DNA of 64,000 nucleotides from positions 8,248,501 through 8,312,500 of the forward strand of contig JBANSL010000016.1 in the NCBI GenBank assembly GCA_037127255.1, in the 5' to 3' direction. The notes below the pieces were generated by a model. That model worked only from the letters and a program-made list of their open reading frames with translations, did not search any database and had not been told where the DNA came from. Below, piece by piece: positions 1-10,163 of the stretch. How positions within the stretch are numbered: the first letter of the stretch is position 1; every line of letters begins with the position of its first letter. Source of the DNA: Persicaria tinctoria (Eukaryota; Streptophyta; Magnoliopsida; Caryophyllales; Polygonaceae). A program made the position numbers and the translations under genes.

Positions 1-217
1 GGTTTACCTAGACAGTTATTCATTGATTTTCGTTCCAGTCTCACTGTACGGACCCCTCCCGTTTCGACTGTGGGGGTTTGATAGATTACACAGGTCTCCT
101 ATTGTATAGTGGGCTGAAAGCCCGTTAAGGCCCAATACCTTTGTAACCTATATATATGTTATATCAATGAATGGAAACCCTCAAGGGAGGACTTTACATC
201 AATTCTATCATTCTACA
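1..217 (+). mobile_element. 3' end of a Ty1/copia element (LTR 79-217)
   Basis: The window opens inside a copia element. Positions 1-78 are the end of its internal region and finish in a G-rich polypurine tract (TGTGGGGGTT). A 139-bp LTR follows, starting TGATAGATTACA and ending ATTCTACA. The sequence closely matches the reverse complement of the left LTR and adjacent internal sequence of the copia element at 55691-60895, so both belong to one short-LTR family. No coding part lies in the window. Confidence 0.85.
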
Positions 218-261
218 TAAACAACGGAAAAACCAAGTTTTCAAATGAGAACGCCCACCAA

Positions 262-713
262 GAGACCGACCTCTACAAACTAAATGTAGATGACTTTGTT
301 AAAACTATGATGCTTGTGGTGTTGGGGTCTGGGAGTATCATTTGGGATGGGAATGGGCATGTTATTGATATATTTTAATCACGTATTCTGACGGGATCAA
401 TACTTCAAACTATAGCTTATGCGGTCTGTTTGGGCTTACAGTTAGCAATTCAGAAGGGTATAAGGAACATCATAGTGCAAGGCGATATTCTAGGTGTAAT
501 CAAAGTAGTTAACGACCCCGGAAATGGTCTATGGGAAATCATGCGGACGATGGAAAGGATTCAGATCCTGAGAAGAGATTTCAACAACAACAAAATTATA
601 CACTATAGAGAGTCAACTCATTATGCTGACTTTGTTGTAAAAGCTAGCTAGTTGTGTTTATAATAGGGGTTCTCTCCCTTTCAATATGGAGCCTTGTAAC
701 ATCGTCCCTGGAT
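262..713 (+). pseudogene. RNase H-like (RVT_3) domain relic
   Basis: A degraded RNase H-like domain of the type found at the C-terminus of plant LINE ORF2 proteins and as solo plant ORFs. An N-terminal LYKLNVD-like strand near 280 is out of frame with a GSIIWDGNGHVID block near 330. An in-frame stop lies near 376. The best-kept piece is 430-651: AIQKGI, then a VQGDILGVI strand with the family's acidic residue, then an RESTHYAD block like the RxxNxxAD motif. The 3' end is cut by the poly(A)-tailed insertion at 714-2011, and about 16 bp of its continuation lies after the second TSD copy (2025-2040). It is non-functional. Confidence 0.7.
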
Positions 714-2011
714 TTTTTTATTAGGTAAACATTCAAAGGTCTGACAGGTCTGACTCATCGAGAGGCCGACAAAGTCGGCAGACGGCGAACCATCAAACGA
801 ACAACCTATAGTACATGCCTAGAGATAACAAGCGAAATGAAACAAGCAGAAATAAACTCTACAACAACATCCCAAAAAGATCACCACCAAAAAAGCTAAG
901 GAAGCTGTCGAAGAACGAAGCTAAGCGCCACCAAACAGGAGCATCGCGGGCCAGCGATACAGCAGGAATCTAACTCCTGTGGGTAGTGTAGACGAACTCC
1001 AAGGAAACTCTATCCCGAATACGGAGTCGCCCTGAGCGCACTGCCTCGACCCCAGCCAAACCCGACTCCAGCCTCCACGCCCTCCAACCAAGCAGAAGAT
1101 CTCCAAGAAACATCGGAAGTAGAGCCGCAAGCTACTCAAACAAAATGCCAACAGGATTTCACCTACAAGAATAACGTCAAGCCCTTTCGGGTGGATTTAC
1201 TCAAACCCTTTCGGGATTTAAATAAGGCTCTTTCGGGCACCTTTAACAATTTATTTTTCTATTTAATTAAAATTGGCGATCCTCAACCTTGGGTCTGAGG
1301 GACCCGAAGCAAGAGAGGAAGGTTGGGTAGAAACGTCGGTGACCGGAAAGACACAAGGCAGTGCCAAACCGGGCCAACCCATAGACAAAGGGGATGGTTC
1401 TGGAAAGGGCAGCAAAGGATTGCCAGTGACACAAATTGCCAAATCCAAGCTCTAGGCGATAGATTGGAACCCATATGCGGCAGCGACGAATCAACCATCA
1501 ACCACCAAACCAAGGGAGGCGAAGACAACAAACGGATTCGGAGAGGGGAATTGATAACCGATGCGAGAAACCACAACCGCAACAAAAAATTCGGACCAGA
1601 GCTTGATGAAAACCCAAACAAATCCCAAAGCCGAAAACAAGGAGGAGCCGGAATCGAGACAGGGGGGAGAGGCTAGACAGCCACGGCGCCGATGGAGGCG
1701 CAAGGGACACCGACGGCGGAAGCTCGGAGGGACACAAGCCGAAAACACCTAGAGGAAGCCGCCACAGAAAATTGAGATTGGGAGAGACAGATTGCACAAG
1801 GACCACCAAAATTACTCAAAAGGAAAGAAAGGAAATACCAGGAGCATAATCACACATACGGATACACAACAGTTTTGGAGATCCAATGAAAGGTTGATTG
1901 AGAAGGATGATCTATTGAAAGGTTGATGGAAGAGGAGAATGAACACAAGGAAGTTTTCATAAATTGGGTTTTCACAAGGAGAGAGAAACTCTCTGATGGG
2001 GAAAATAGTTT
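714..2011 (-). mobile_element. Non-autonomous poly(A) retroelement, copy A (near full length)
   Basis: A GC-rich insertion of about 1.3 kb flanked by a perfect 13-bp duplication ATCGTCCCTGGAT (701-713 and 2012-2024). On the minus strand it ends in TTTACCTAATAAAAAA, so the A-tail is at the low-coordinate end, as expected for target-primed reverse transcription. It shares its 3' part (TTGGAGTTCGTCT, CGCTGGCCCGC) and a CGAAAGGG-rich stretch with copy D at 36428-37695. No reverse transcriptase or other known domain is visible; the overlapping ORFs are low-complexity GC-rich frames. I infer a non-autonomous LINE-like element. Confidence 0.75.
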
Positions 2012-2040
2012 ATCGTCCCTGGATGATCTTTGCTTTGTTA

Positions 2041-2388
2041 CATTTTTTTTTATTAGATAATAATTCAAGGGCCAGATATACCTGAGTCCTCAAGAGGCCG
2101 ACGAACCGTAAAAAATACAACATAAAATAAAAACGGTGCAATACAAAAGCAACAATCAAACTGCCCAGTCGAAACAAACGAGCCTAACCAAAAACAGCAG
2201 GGGACAACGTAGACTAAACCCGAAGCCAAGCGCCACCAGACACCAAGCGATGACACCGCTGGCCAGCGGCACAACAGGAGTCCCTTTGGGCGATGAAGAT
2301 GAAACTCCAAGGAAATTTCCGGAATACGGAGTTGTCTCGATGCACACCGACACTAGACGCTAGAGCCCCAACTCAGACTAGTCGACGA
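2041..2388 (-). mobile_element. Poly(A) retroelement family, copy B (5'-truncated)
   Basis: A shorter copy of the family at 714-2011, same strand, starting with a T-run that reads ATTATCTAATAAAAAAAA on the minus strand. Flanks TGCTTTGTTA (2031-2040) and TGCTTCGTTA (2389-2398) form a 10-bp duplication with one mismatch. It retains the GCCGCTGGCCAGCGG-type segment and the 3' end only. Confidence 0.65.
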
Positions 2389-2494
2389 TGCTTCGTTAAA
2401 GATATGTTTTAATATTGTTTGCCTACTGAAGACAAAAAAAAGGTTAGAAATAAAAGAAAAGGGAAAAAAGGCAGTCGACCCTATAAATGTTTTG

Positions 2495-2821
2495 TTTTTT
2501 TTATTAGAAAAAAATCTGAGGTCAAACATACCTGAACCTCGATGGCCGACAAGTCGGCAGACGGATAATCGTCTAAGCAAACCTAAAAAATACAAGGTTA
2601 GTGCAAAATACAACCGATAACTCTACAACAACGAAACTAAATACAACCAAACTGAAACAAGACTAGGACGTAGACAGTAAATGAAGGACGAAGTCAAGCA
2701 CTACCCCGAATCAGCATCATACCGTAGTCCAGCGGCACATTAGGAGCCACCTGTGAACAGTGAAGACGAACTTTCAAGAAAACATTTTTCCGGATAAAGA
2801 AGATGCCTCGATACGCAGGAA
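2495..2821 (-). mobile_element. Poly(A) retroelement family, copy C (5'-truncated)
   Basis: A 327-bp insertion flanked by a perfect 15-bp TSD CCTATAAATGTTTTG (2480-2494 and 2822-2836). The minus strand ends TTTTTCTAATAAAAAAAA. The 3' portion matches copies A and B, including CGTCTGCCGACTTGTCGG. It has no coding capacity. Copies A, B and C lie within 2.1 kb in the same orientation but have different TSDs, so they are independent insertions. Confidence 0.75.
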
Positions 2822-2836
2822 CCTATAAATGTTTTG

Positions 2837-4718
2837 GTTTAACCTATCTTGGCGCGGTACGTGGAGAACTGTAGTTGGTAAGAAAAGTGAAGGTTCGATC
2901 ACGTGACAATATCCTCCTACGCCCACTTACCTAAGTCCAACCAAATCTTATGTGATAAAATTTTATGTGATTCGTCACATTAACCTTTTTTATTTCCCAT
3001 CTCGTCCAAAGGCCCTCATTGCGCAAAGTACGTACAATCTCCAATTCCCTATAAATACTATACATTGGAGGTTGTGCTTGCTAAAATTGCATAAGATAGG
3101 TGAGAGGGTAAATAAAAGCAAGCTCAAGGGAAGAGGCCATTTAATTTAAGTATATGATGGAGGTATTTATTGAATTTATTTTTGTTTTGAGGGAGACGAT
3201 CTTGTAGTTCAAGCTTTCTTAGGGGAGGTGGCTTCATTTATGTGCATTTGCACCTACACCTTTCATTCCAAACTCGATTCGTCTGTAAGTTTTTAGATCG
3301 ATTGAGTTTTTGGAGGGAGAGGTGTATGTGCATTTGCATACAAATGATTACTACCTTGCTTCTGTGCGTGTTATGAGGGGAGCGGGGGAGGGGTCGGGTT
3401 TGAGTCTAGCAATTTGAGTTCAAGTTAAGTGTTTGAGAGTTGGGGTTGATTGAATCGGGTTTCAATCAAATCAATTGTTATCAAAGTTTGGATTTTTTAT
3501 AACGTAATTTGGATATTTTTATTATAAAGCTTGACTCAATATACATCTCAACACTCTGGTTCCTGTTTCTAGTGAGATTACTAAAGACTGATAAACAAGT
3601 AAGTACTCTTAAATATGTAGAAATTATAGATCAAGTCAAATATGAGTTATTAATGTTTATATTATTTTTTTAAAAAACGGCTTCAGTATAGATCAAGTAG
3701 TTAATGTTTATGCATTTTTTTTTATCTTAATACGCACATCACACACACACACACACATATAGAATACGATATGTGATATTCGATATTTAGAACATTGGCT
3801 GCACCACCTACTGTATGGAGAAATGGATCGAGATTGAAGGCGTGTGCGTAACTCACATCATATATATAGTATATTCCCTGTCTCTCTGTCTCTCTCTCTC
3901 TGGTATATTCTTTGGGAAATGATGGATATGCATATGCATGTGATTGAATATATGCCTTATCGATTACTTTGTCTGCTGCCGACTCCTTTTGATGGGAGAT
4001 ATGATGATGTAGTCGACAAGCTCATCCGTAAGGACGTATTTGGATGGTGATTCAATCGTAGCTGACCACCTTCAAATCTTCGCCATGTATCGGGAAAAAA
4101 AAATGCCTTATCGATCAGCTGTGGAAAGTAGACATACTGATCTACGATTTGAAATAAAGAACACATAAAGTTGTTGAGAATCAAGAGAGAACGGAGCCCC
4201 GCAAGTTGCAGCAGACTAGACATCGGAATTTCAGGCACCTACAACCGCTCTCGAGGAGGTCCTGTTTGTCGCGTCACGGAGACCACCCGGTTACTTAAAG
4301 GACTATGATGACTGAATAAAAATTGTAGAGAATGTTGCAAAGAAGAACTTTTATGTAGAAAGGGATAAAAGACGAGAACCGTGGGAGGCGTGGTGGTGGC
4401 GACAAGAGATCAATGTAGTTGCTGTCTAAAATTCAGCTACTTGCCACAAAACCCCAACTGATCATGTTGTAGGAGATCAAGTGAATTCAAAGAGTATTTT
4501 TTTAGCCTTTTATATCTGATAATCATTTATTTTAGTATGAATGGGTATTTCTTGTTTGACAGGAAGATACTATAGTATAATTTATTACACATCAACAACT
4601 AGGAACCGAAAAAAACACAATAAAAAAAAAAGATTCATGTCCAGGGAATAGGGATGAAGCATAGCACAACTGATCAACAACTGCTTTTTCTATTACAAAG
4701 TAATAACAGAGAACATTA
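2837..4718. other. Gene-free stretch with microsatellites and retroelement scraps
   Basis: No gene is seen. A GGTTCGATCAC stretch at about 2892 resembles a pol III B box, so a decayed SINE is possible but unproven. A (CA)n run lies at about 3740-3757 and a CT-rich run at about 3881-3901. At 4225-4307 one plus-strand frame reads like a retrotransposon linker (PPGYLKDYDD then stop). These scraps are too short to assign. Confidence 0.4.
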
Positions 4719-4804
4719 TTATACACTGTTATGAAACTGTATGTATAGAAAAAGAAAGAAAATGAAGATATTGAGATGCTGCAAGAAAGGAATGGAGCAT
4801 TTAC

Positions 4805-7134
4805 CTATTTGAACTGAATCTTTCTTGAGATTTTGGAGATGCTTAATGCTACCACCAAAAGGACCCATTCTCCGAATTGAGTAGCAAGCTGAAAGAAAGC
4901 ATACCTCCACTTTTTTATCCAAGTTAGTGAGCCAAGGATTCCTAAGAAGTCGAAAGCGAATCCTGCTCCCATCCCACCATAGAAACATTGCTTGCCTTAA
5001 GCTTCACTTTCATCAATTGGAGATGGTTGTAGAGCTTAAAACCTTGCAATTGGGTGTCTTTTGGAATTCTTCCTGACAAGTTGTTATGCGAAAGGTCTAG
5101 CATTCCCAAGGAAGATATCTCTGAAAGGCTTGGTGGAATTTCTCCCTGGAGTCTGTTATGTGATAAGTTGAGAACTTGTAAAGACTTGAGCTGCCCAATT
5201 TGTTCGGGAATACTTCCTTGCAAGCTATTGCGCGACAAATCTAGTGAATCAAGATCCACTAGAGAAGCCAACCCTGTTGGAATTTCTCCGCTGAAATTTT
5301 TGCTTGAGAGGTCAATTAGTTTTACCAAATACAAGCTTCTTTGAAACTGCCAAACCTGACTTTTCCAAGTGATGTATGCCTTGTAGAAATCTACATCTGC
5401 CAGTGGCATTTCTGATGTAGTCAGAGTAGTCATGTGATATGAAAATATTGGACTTGAAGTAACATGATTGGCCATTGATGTGAAATTTTGAATACAAGAG
5501 GGGATGATTCCAGACAACATATTATGAGATAGGTCCAAGATTTGAAGAGACCTAACTTGGCACAGGCTAACAGGTAGAATGCCCGTCAAACTATTATACG
5601 ACAAGGAAAGAACATTTAGATTTTGAAGATTGTCTCCGATCCAAGATGGTATGATTTTAGAGAATCTATTCGCGGCCAAATCTAGAATCATCAATTGACT
5701 ACAATTTTGCAACAAAGAATATGGCAGTGGACCGGAAAAACTATTATTCCTTAAACTCAACACAGTGAGTTGTGTGGCATGTCCTAATGAACTTGGAATT
5801 GTTCCAGACAAGTTATTGTTTGTTACAGAAAGAGCAACTAACTGAGGTGTAAAAAACCCAAGCCAATAAGGAATTGAGCCTGATAAAAGATTATTAGATA
5901 AGTCAGCAACAATGACAGAAAAATATGAAGGAATAACAATGGTTGCAAATCCAGAGAAATTGTTTTTTGAAAGATGGAGGTCTTCTGCATTGAAGAGAAA
6001 ATAGGGGATTAGACCAGAAAGAGCATTTGAAGACAAATCGACAACGGTACCATGATTGGAAAATCCAAATGGTATATTTGGCAATGTCCCAAAACGTAAC
6101 TGGAACTCTACTTGTTATTTTAGAGTTAGATATGTCAAGGTAGCCAATGTTTTCTAAAGGAATCCAACTCGGAAAACTAGGACCCAAGTTGCAAGAACTC
6201 AAATCCAAAAAAGATGCTCTAAAATAGAGTTTTATTAAACCTAACTCTTAAATTGGGATTAGTTGCAAGAATCAAACTCTCTAAATTGGATAGATTCGCA
6301 AAATGTACATCCGTGAGTACACCGTTGAGATTGTTGTTGCCTAGATCGAGGAGAGTAAGACTCGCAGGGAAAAGGAGCTCTCCATTTTGGGCGGGAAAAT
6401 CCAGCATATTGTAACTCAAATCCAAATTAGACAAAGATGTGAACTTCAACATGGGAGGGATAGTACCTTTGAGATTCATAGAATTCAATGTCAAAAACGC
6501 CAGTGAAGAAGCAGCACAACCTGACAAGGCTTTAATAATATTGGGGAGGCTTTGATTTGTGGTACTCCCAGAAGCATCTAATTCACTCAAGTTGCAAAGA
6601 TCACCAATGGAATTGAATACTCCATCTTCTAGGTAATTGATTCCCACTGAGATCTAGAGTTTGGAGTTTTGATAGGCTGCCGAGTTGAGGAGGGATAGTA
6701 CCGAAAAATCCAGAATCGGAAAGATCAAGAGAGGTCAACTCAGTTAAAGATCCAATGAACTTTGGAATTCTGATTGCGAATTGGGCGCCAAAGGCCAAGC
6801 TGCTCAAGTGTTGTAGTTGAAGCAAGGAAGGTCGAAGTTGGTTGCTTTTTAAGTGTTGATTGTAGAGAAGAAGAGATACAACATGTGTTGTATCGCCATC
6901 ACAGGTAATCCCCTCCCAGAGGCAACAATCCCTCGCAACCTTGCTGGAATTCCAAGACGAAAGCTTGCCATTATTCTCGGGGAATGATAATGGAAAGCTT
7001 TCCTTGAAATCGAGGAGTGCGAGTCTCTCTCTATCGACACACCCATTGGTGTATGAAAAGGGTATGGCATTTAGAGATAAAAGAAGTAGCAATGGCTTTA
7101 GGATGGGAAACCAAATATGGAATGCCATCTTCAT
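4805..7134 (-). pseudogene. LRR receptor-like protein (RLP) pseudogene
   Basis: A decayed RLP gene of the Cf/Ve type. From the ATG at 7134 it encodes a hydrophobic signal peptide (about residues 1-30), an LRR N-cap (CVDRERLALLDFKESF, then a CCLWEGITCD cysteine pair) and many plant extracellular LRRs. The frame breaks near 6640, has a stop near 6219, continues at 6208, shifts again near 6090 and runs open to 4942, ending in DLSHNNLSGRIPKDTQLQGF. A fourth shift near 4990 leads to a frame with WIKKWRYAFFQLATQFGEW and a stop at 4805-4807, matching the membrane anchor and short tail of RLPs. There is no kinase domain, as expected. With at least four breaks it cannot make a full receptor. TATA-like sequence lies about 60-75 bp upstream (7195-7210). 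Confidence 0.85.
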
Positions 7135-7263
7135 CGGAATGTGTTTTGTGAAGGAAGAAGATAATGACTATATCCATCTACACCTTACCTGGTGGTGTAT
7201 ATACATACACACACTAGTACCGCGCGTACCAAAAGTCATGTTATTATAATATTCTAAATAGAT

Positions 7264-7318
7264 GAATAAAACTCGAGGCCTTGCCTCGCATTTACACCAA
7301 AAAAAAAAATAAAAAAAA
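7264..7318 (+). mobile_element. 55-bp poly(A) micro-insertion with 13-bp TSD
   Basis: A perfect direct repeat ATTCTAAATAGAT (7251-7263 and 7319-7331) brackets 55 bp ending in an A-rich tail after GCATTTACACC. This is the footprint of a severely 5'-truncated SINE or LINE insertion. Its tail does not carry the CTAATAAAA end of the GC-rich family, so it is probably from another family. Confidence 0.65.
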
Positions 7319-7331
7319 ATTCTAAATAGAT

Positions 7332-7969
7332 AATTATACTTTATAAAATTGTACTACATCAATTTCTAAGATGACTTCACTTCACCTGACTTTTTTTATT
7401 TGTTTGAAAGTCTAAACGGTACTGTCTAGATCTAACGAGGAATTATATACTGTATTAATTTAGGTCGTCCAATCAATTTCGAATACCTACTTCAAAAATC
7501 CATTAATATATATACTCTATATTTGTTAATTTTTTTAGAGCCTTAAAAGTTTTATATGATTTTTTGTTACTATTAAATTGTTTTAATGCATTTTCTTTCA
7601 TTAACTAGTTTTATTTATTGCATGTTGCGCAATTTGTTAAGAGATTTTATTATATAAACCATCTTAATTTGAATTAATATAAATTACAGTAAATATATAA
7701 TCAATTGTGTTATGCGAATTGCATCAGAACCCTAAATTAATAATTCTCTCTGTTCAACAAAGTATATCGTTTACTATTCACGTATGTTTTTTAAGATGAA
7801 AAAAAATATATAAAATATTAAAATTTTAATTCATTATTTTATTAGCACATACTTTTTTTTTTTACAGTAGGCAACCAGTAGAATGTCTTTTGTAACAAAA
7901 GATCATTCTTTATCATCCCGAAAGATGATGTTACAAAGTTCCCTGAAAAAAGGGAAACTAGGATTACAA
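7332..7969. other. AT-rich intergenic stretch
   Basis: AT-rich sequence with poly(A)/poly(T) runs. I see no coding potential, TIR pair or TSD. Confidence 0.5.
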
Positions 7970-8876
7970 TTAACATAAATCAGCAGCTTGATTGGCTTCT
8001 CGATAACAACGCTGAACTGTAGCGGATGCGAATTCCTTTTGAAGTAATCTGATCTTTTCAACCACTCTTAGAATTTCCCATAAACTTGAATCTTGATCTT
8101 CAATTGCCTTGACAACTCCCAAACTATCTCCTTCAATAATGACCTTACTCCATCCTCTTATACGGGCTATTTCTAACCATTTGCAGAACGCAAGGGATTC
8201 TGTTAGGATTACAGATCCCTTAGGAACATCTTCATAGAACATACTCCCTCCGTTTAGTTATAATTGTCGATCTGGTGTTTTATTATGTATTGCTAAATAA
8301 ATATCGTTTGGAAACACATGATATAACTCACTTAAATGTACAGAGTACTTTTTCTTTTCCTTGAATTAAAAATTAATATGTTGTACCAAATGTCTGTAAT
8401 TTGGGATAGCAATCATAGCTCTTTCCCTCATACTCAAATGGGTTTTGCAGTCATCCGTACACATATCACATAAAAAAAAAAATCAAAAAATGGGTTTTAC
8501 AATTATACTCAAATGGGTTTTGCGGTCATTTCATACACAGTATTGTGGTAGAGTTGCTTTCCTTAATTTATGTGTCATCTACTTAGAACGACAATTATAA
8601 CTAAACGAAGGGAGTATCAATTACCTTTCCATTCCAATCTCTGACAATCCCCCCAATGCGGCATTTGCCCGACGGTTTAACCGACCCATCTACATTGATT
8701 TTGTAGATAGGTATTGGGGGTCTTGTCCATTTTATATTTGTCCTCCTTTTGGGCTTAAGTTTCTTAGATTCTCCATCTTTTGTAAGATTAATCCATTCTC
8801 CTATACTGTGTATTAGCACATACTTGTTACAAGTAATAACTATGTAATGAAAATTGGGTAGATCTGATCTACCCAA
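7970..8876 (-). pseudogene. RNase H-like domain ORF split by a MITE
   Basis: A minus-strand RNase H-like (RVT_3) gene. The N-terminal part (8876-8617) has a basic linker and WTRPPIPIYKINVDGSV, the first strand with its Asp, then GIGGIVRDWNGK-like sequence. The C-terminal part (8241-7970) has ESLAFCKWL (the Glu helix), VIIEGDSLGVV (the second Asp strand) and CYREANQAADLC (RxxNxxAD). A 371-bp Stowaway-like MITE sits between them. Apart from that insertion the domain looks well kept, unlike the relic at 262-713. It was probably LINE-derived. Confidence 0.75.
8244..8614. mobile_element. Stowaway-like MITE (371 bp)
   Basis: Long near-perfect TIRs begin CTCCCTCCGTTTAGTTATAA and end in its inverse complement. 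The element is flanked by TA dinucleotides (8242-8243 and 8615-8616), as for Tc1/mariner Stowaway MITEs. It interrupts the RNase H-like ORF and is non-coding. Confidence 0.85.
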
Positions 8877-8894
8877 AATCTTTCCTAATAAAAA
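8851..8894 (+). mobile_element. 44-bp hairpin micro-insertion with 16-bp TSD
   Basis: AATAACTATGTAATGA occurs perfectly at 8835-8850 and 8895-8910. The 44 bp between hold a perfect 11-bp inverted repeat with a 1-nt loop (TTGGGTAGATC, T, GATCTACCCAA), followed by CTTTCCTAATAAAAA, the same type of tail as the GC-rich poly(A) family. I read it as an extreme 5' truncation with a terminal inversion. Confidence 0.65.
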
Positions 8895-8931
8895 AATAAC
8901 TATGTAATGACAAAAAAACTAATAAGAAAGT

Positions 8932-9023
8932 TAATGTTTATATAGTTTTTATACCTCTAAAAAATATGCGTGAATATTAATGTTTTATATAGTTTTTATC
9001 CTTCTAAAAAACATGCATGAATA
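8932..9023. repeat. Two diverged copies of a ~46-bp tandem repeat
   Basis: TTTATATAGTTTTTATnC(C/T)TCTAAAAAA occurs twice in tandem, each followed by (C/A)ATG(C)(A/G)TGAATAT. A TCCGAACGGAGTA sequence just after (9042-9055) resembles a Stowaway TIR end, so this may be a rearranged MITE. Confidence 0.4.
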
Positions 9024-9055
9024 TATAGTAAACAACATATTTTTCCGAACGGAGT

Positions 9056-9330
9056 ATTGTTATAACGAGAATGATAAAGCGAAGAATAACACAGAGATTT
9101 ACGTGGTTCAGCAACGGTGTGTTGGCCTACGTCCACGGGCAGAGAACCAGTTTTCTTATTAGAGGAAGCGAAACAAATTAGGTTACAAGGGGTCGGCGTT
9201 CCATGACTCATGGAACCCTAAACAGACAATGAACTGAAAGCCCAAAATAGACAGACGATAGACCCGTTTACAATAAACATCGCATACATGGGGGGCGGAA
9301 CCCCCGGACCCCCCGATGCGTCGCCGGTCA
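9056..9330. mobile_element. LTR/TRIM-like fragment (tentative)
   Basis: Contains ATTTACGTGGTTCAGCAAC followed by GGCCTACGTCCACGGGCAGA, a combination often seen in plant LTR and TRIM sequences, and a GGGGGGCGGAACCCCCGG hairpin near 9291. TGTTATAAC near 9056 and GTCAACA near 9332 could be ends, but no TSD matches. Tentative. Confidence 0.35.
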
Positions 9331-9384
9331 ACAATGATTCAAGACACATTAATAACTATATATACAATTTTTAATTTAATCATA

Positions 9385-9479
9385 TTTTTTGTTTTCGTTT
9401 GTATGTTTTGACGGATGTCCATTTGCCGATTTGGCCATCGAGATACACTGATCTCGAATCGTTACCTTATAAAAAAAAA
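9385..9479 (+). mobile_element. Poly(A) retroelement family, short 3' fragment
   Basis: A plus-strand 3' end resembling the GC-rich family (GCCGATTTGGCCATCGAG compares with GCCGACTTGTCGGCCATCGAG in copy C), followed by CGTTACCTTATAAAAAAAAA. It is only about 95 bp long and no TSD was found. Confidence 0.5.
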
Positions 9480-9716
9480 TACTCCGAGGAAGCCATGCCC
9501 AGGCCCAGGGTCAGCCCTATTAATTGCTCAAGTACTATAGATATAATTAACGCAAATCCGAGGAAGTAATTACCACTTGAGGATCGTATATAATTAACTT
9601 CTAATTTGTTCATCTTGCAAGTCTCCCTATCAGATAACTTACCTTGTGCGACGCCCGTCATTCCAAACGACGTCGTTCATACTACGTCGACACTAAATCG
9701 TGCTGTCAGGCGTGAG
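9480..9716. other. Unassigned sequence left of the large LTR element
   Basis: No coding, repeat or RNA feature is recognised. It ends at the target site CCTCA of the LTR element. Confidence 0.4.
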
Positions 9717-9721
9717 CCTCA

Positions 9722-10163
9722 TGTTGAGAATAATGCTTAAATTAAGGTTTATAAAAGGATTTTATTCTCCGCTATTTTTATCCATATATTTAAAAGAAAA
9801 GGAAAAAAAGAGGTTTTAATCGGTTTGAGAATTTTCCTCAACAAACCTGGGTTTTGGTGGGAGAGTGGGGGCGTTCCAACACACGTTCTCTTCCTCCTAA
9901 AAAGAGCTTTTAGGTTTTAGAAGAACGGTGTGGTTTTCTACCTTCATCGTCTTCTCTGAGAAATGTTCTGAGTTCCTGAAAAGGTTCCAACCTCCTTTGG
10001 CGAGTGCACACGATCGAAGGTGCTGTGTAACCTTGGGGCGATGCCAGAAGCCGACTTGCACCGTGGTCACGTCACAGCAGTTTGTGTTTTCCGATGAGTT
10101 TTCTACTTTGATTTTCAATGAGTTTGATCAATTTTAGAAATCAATTGATGGTTTTTACTAACA
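9722..10163 (+). repeat. 5' LTR of the 9.7-23.8 kb element
   Basis: 442 bp, TG...CA. Compared with the 3' LTR it lacks about 42 bp (GGGCGAAATCGCTTC...GGATATATACC, near 23677-23718) but is otherwise highly similar. Confidence 0.85.

Noticed and set aside
9056..9330. Confirmed solo LTR or TRIM
   Set aside because: The motif ACGTGGTTC...CCTACGTCCACGGG is suggestive, but the possible TG/CA ends have no matching target-site duplication, so only a low-confidence feature was kept.
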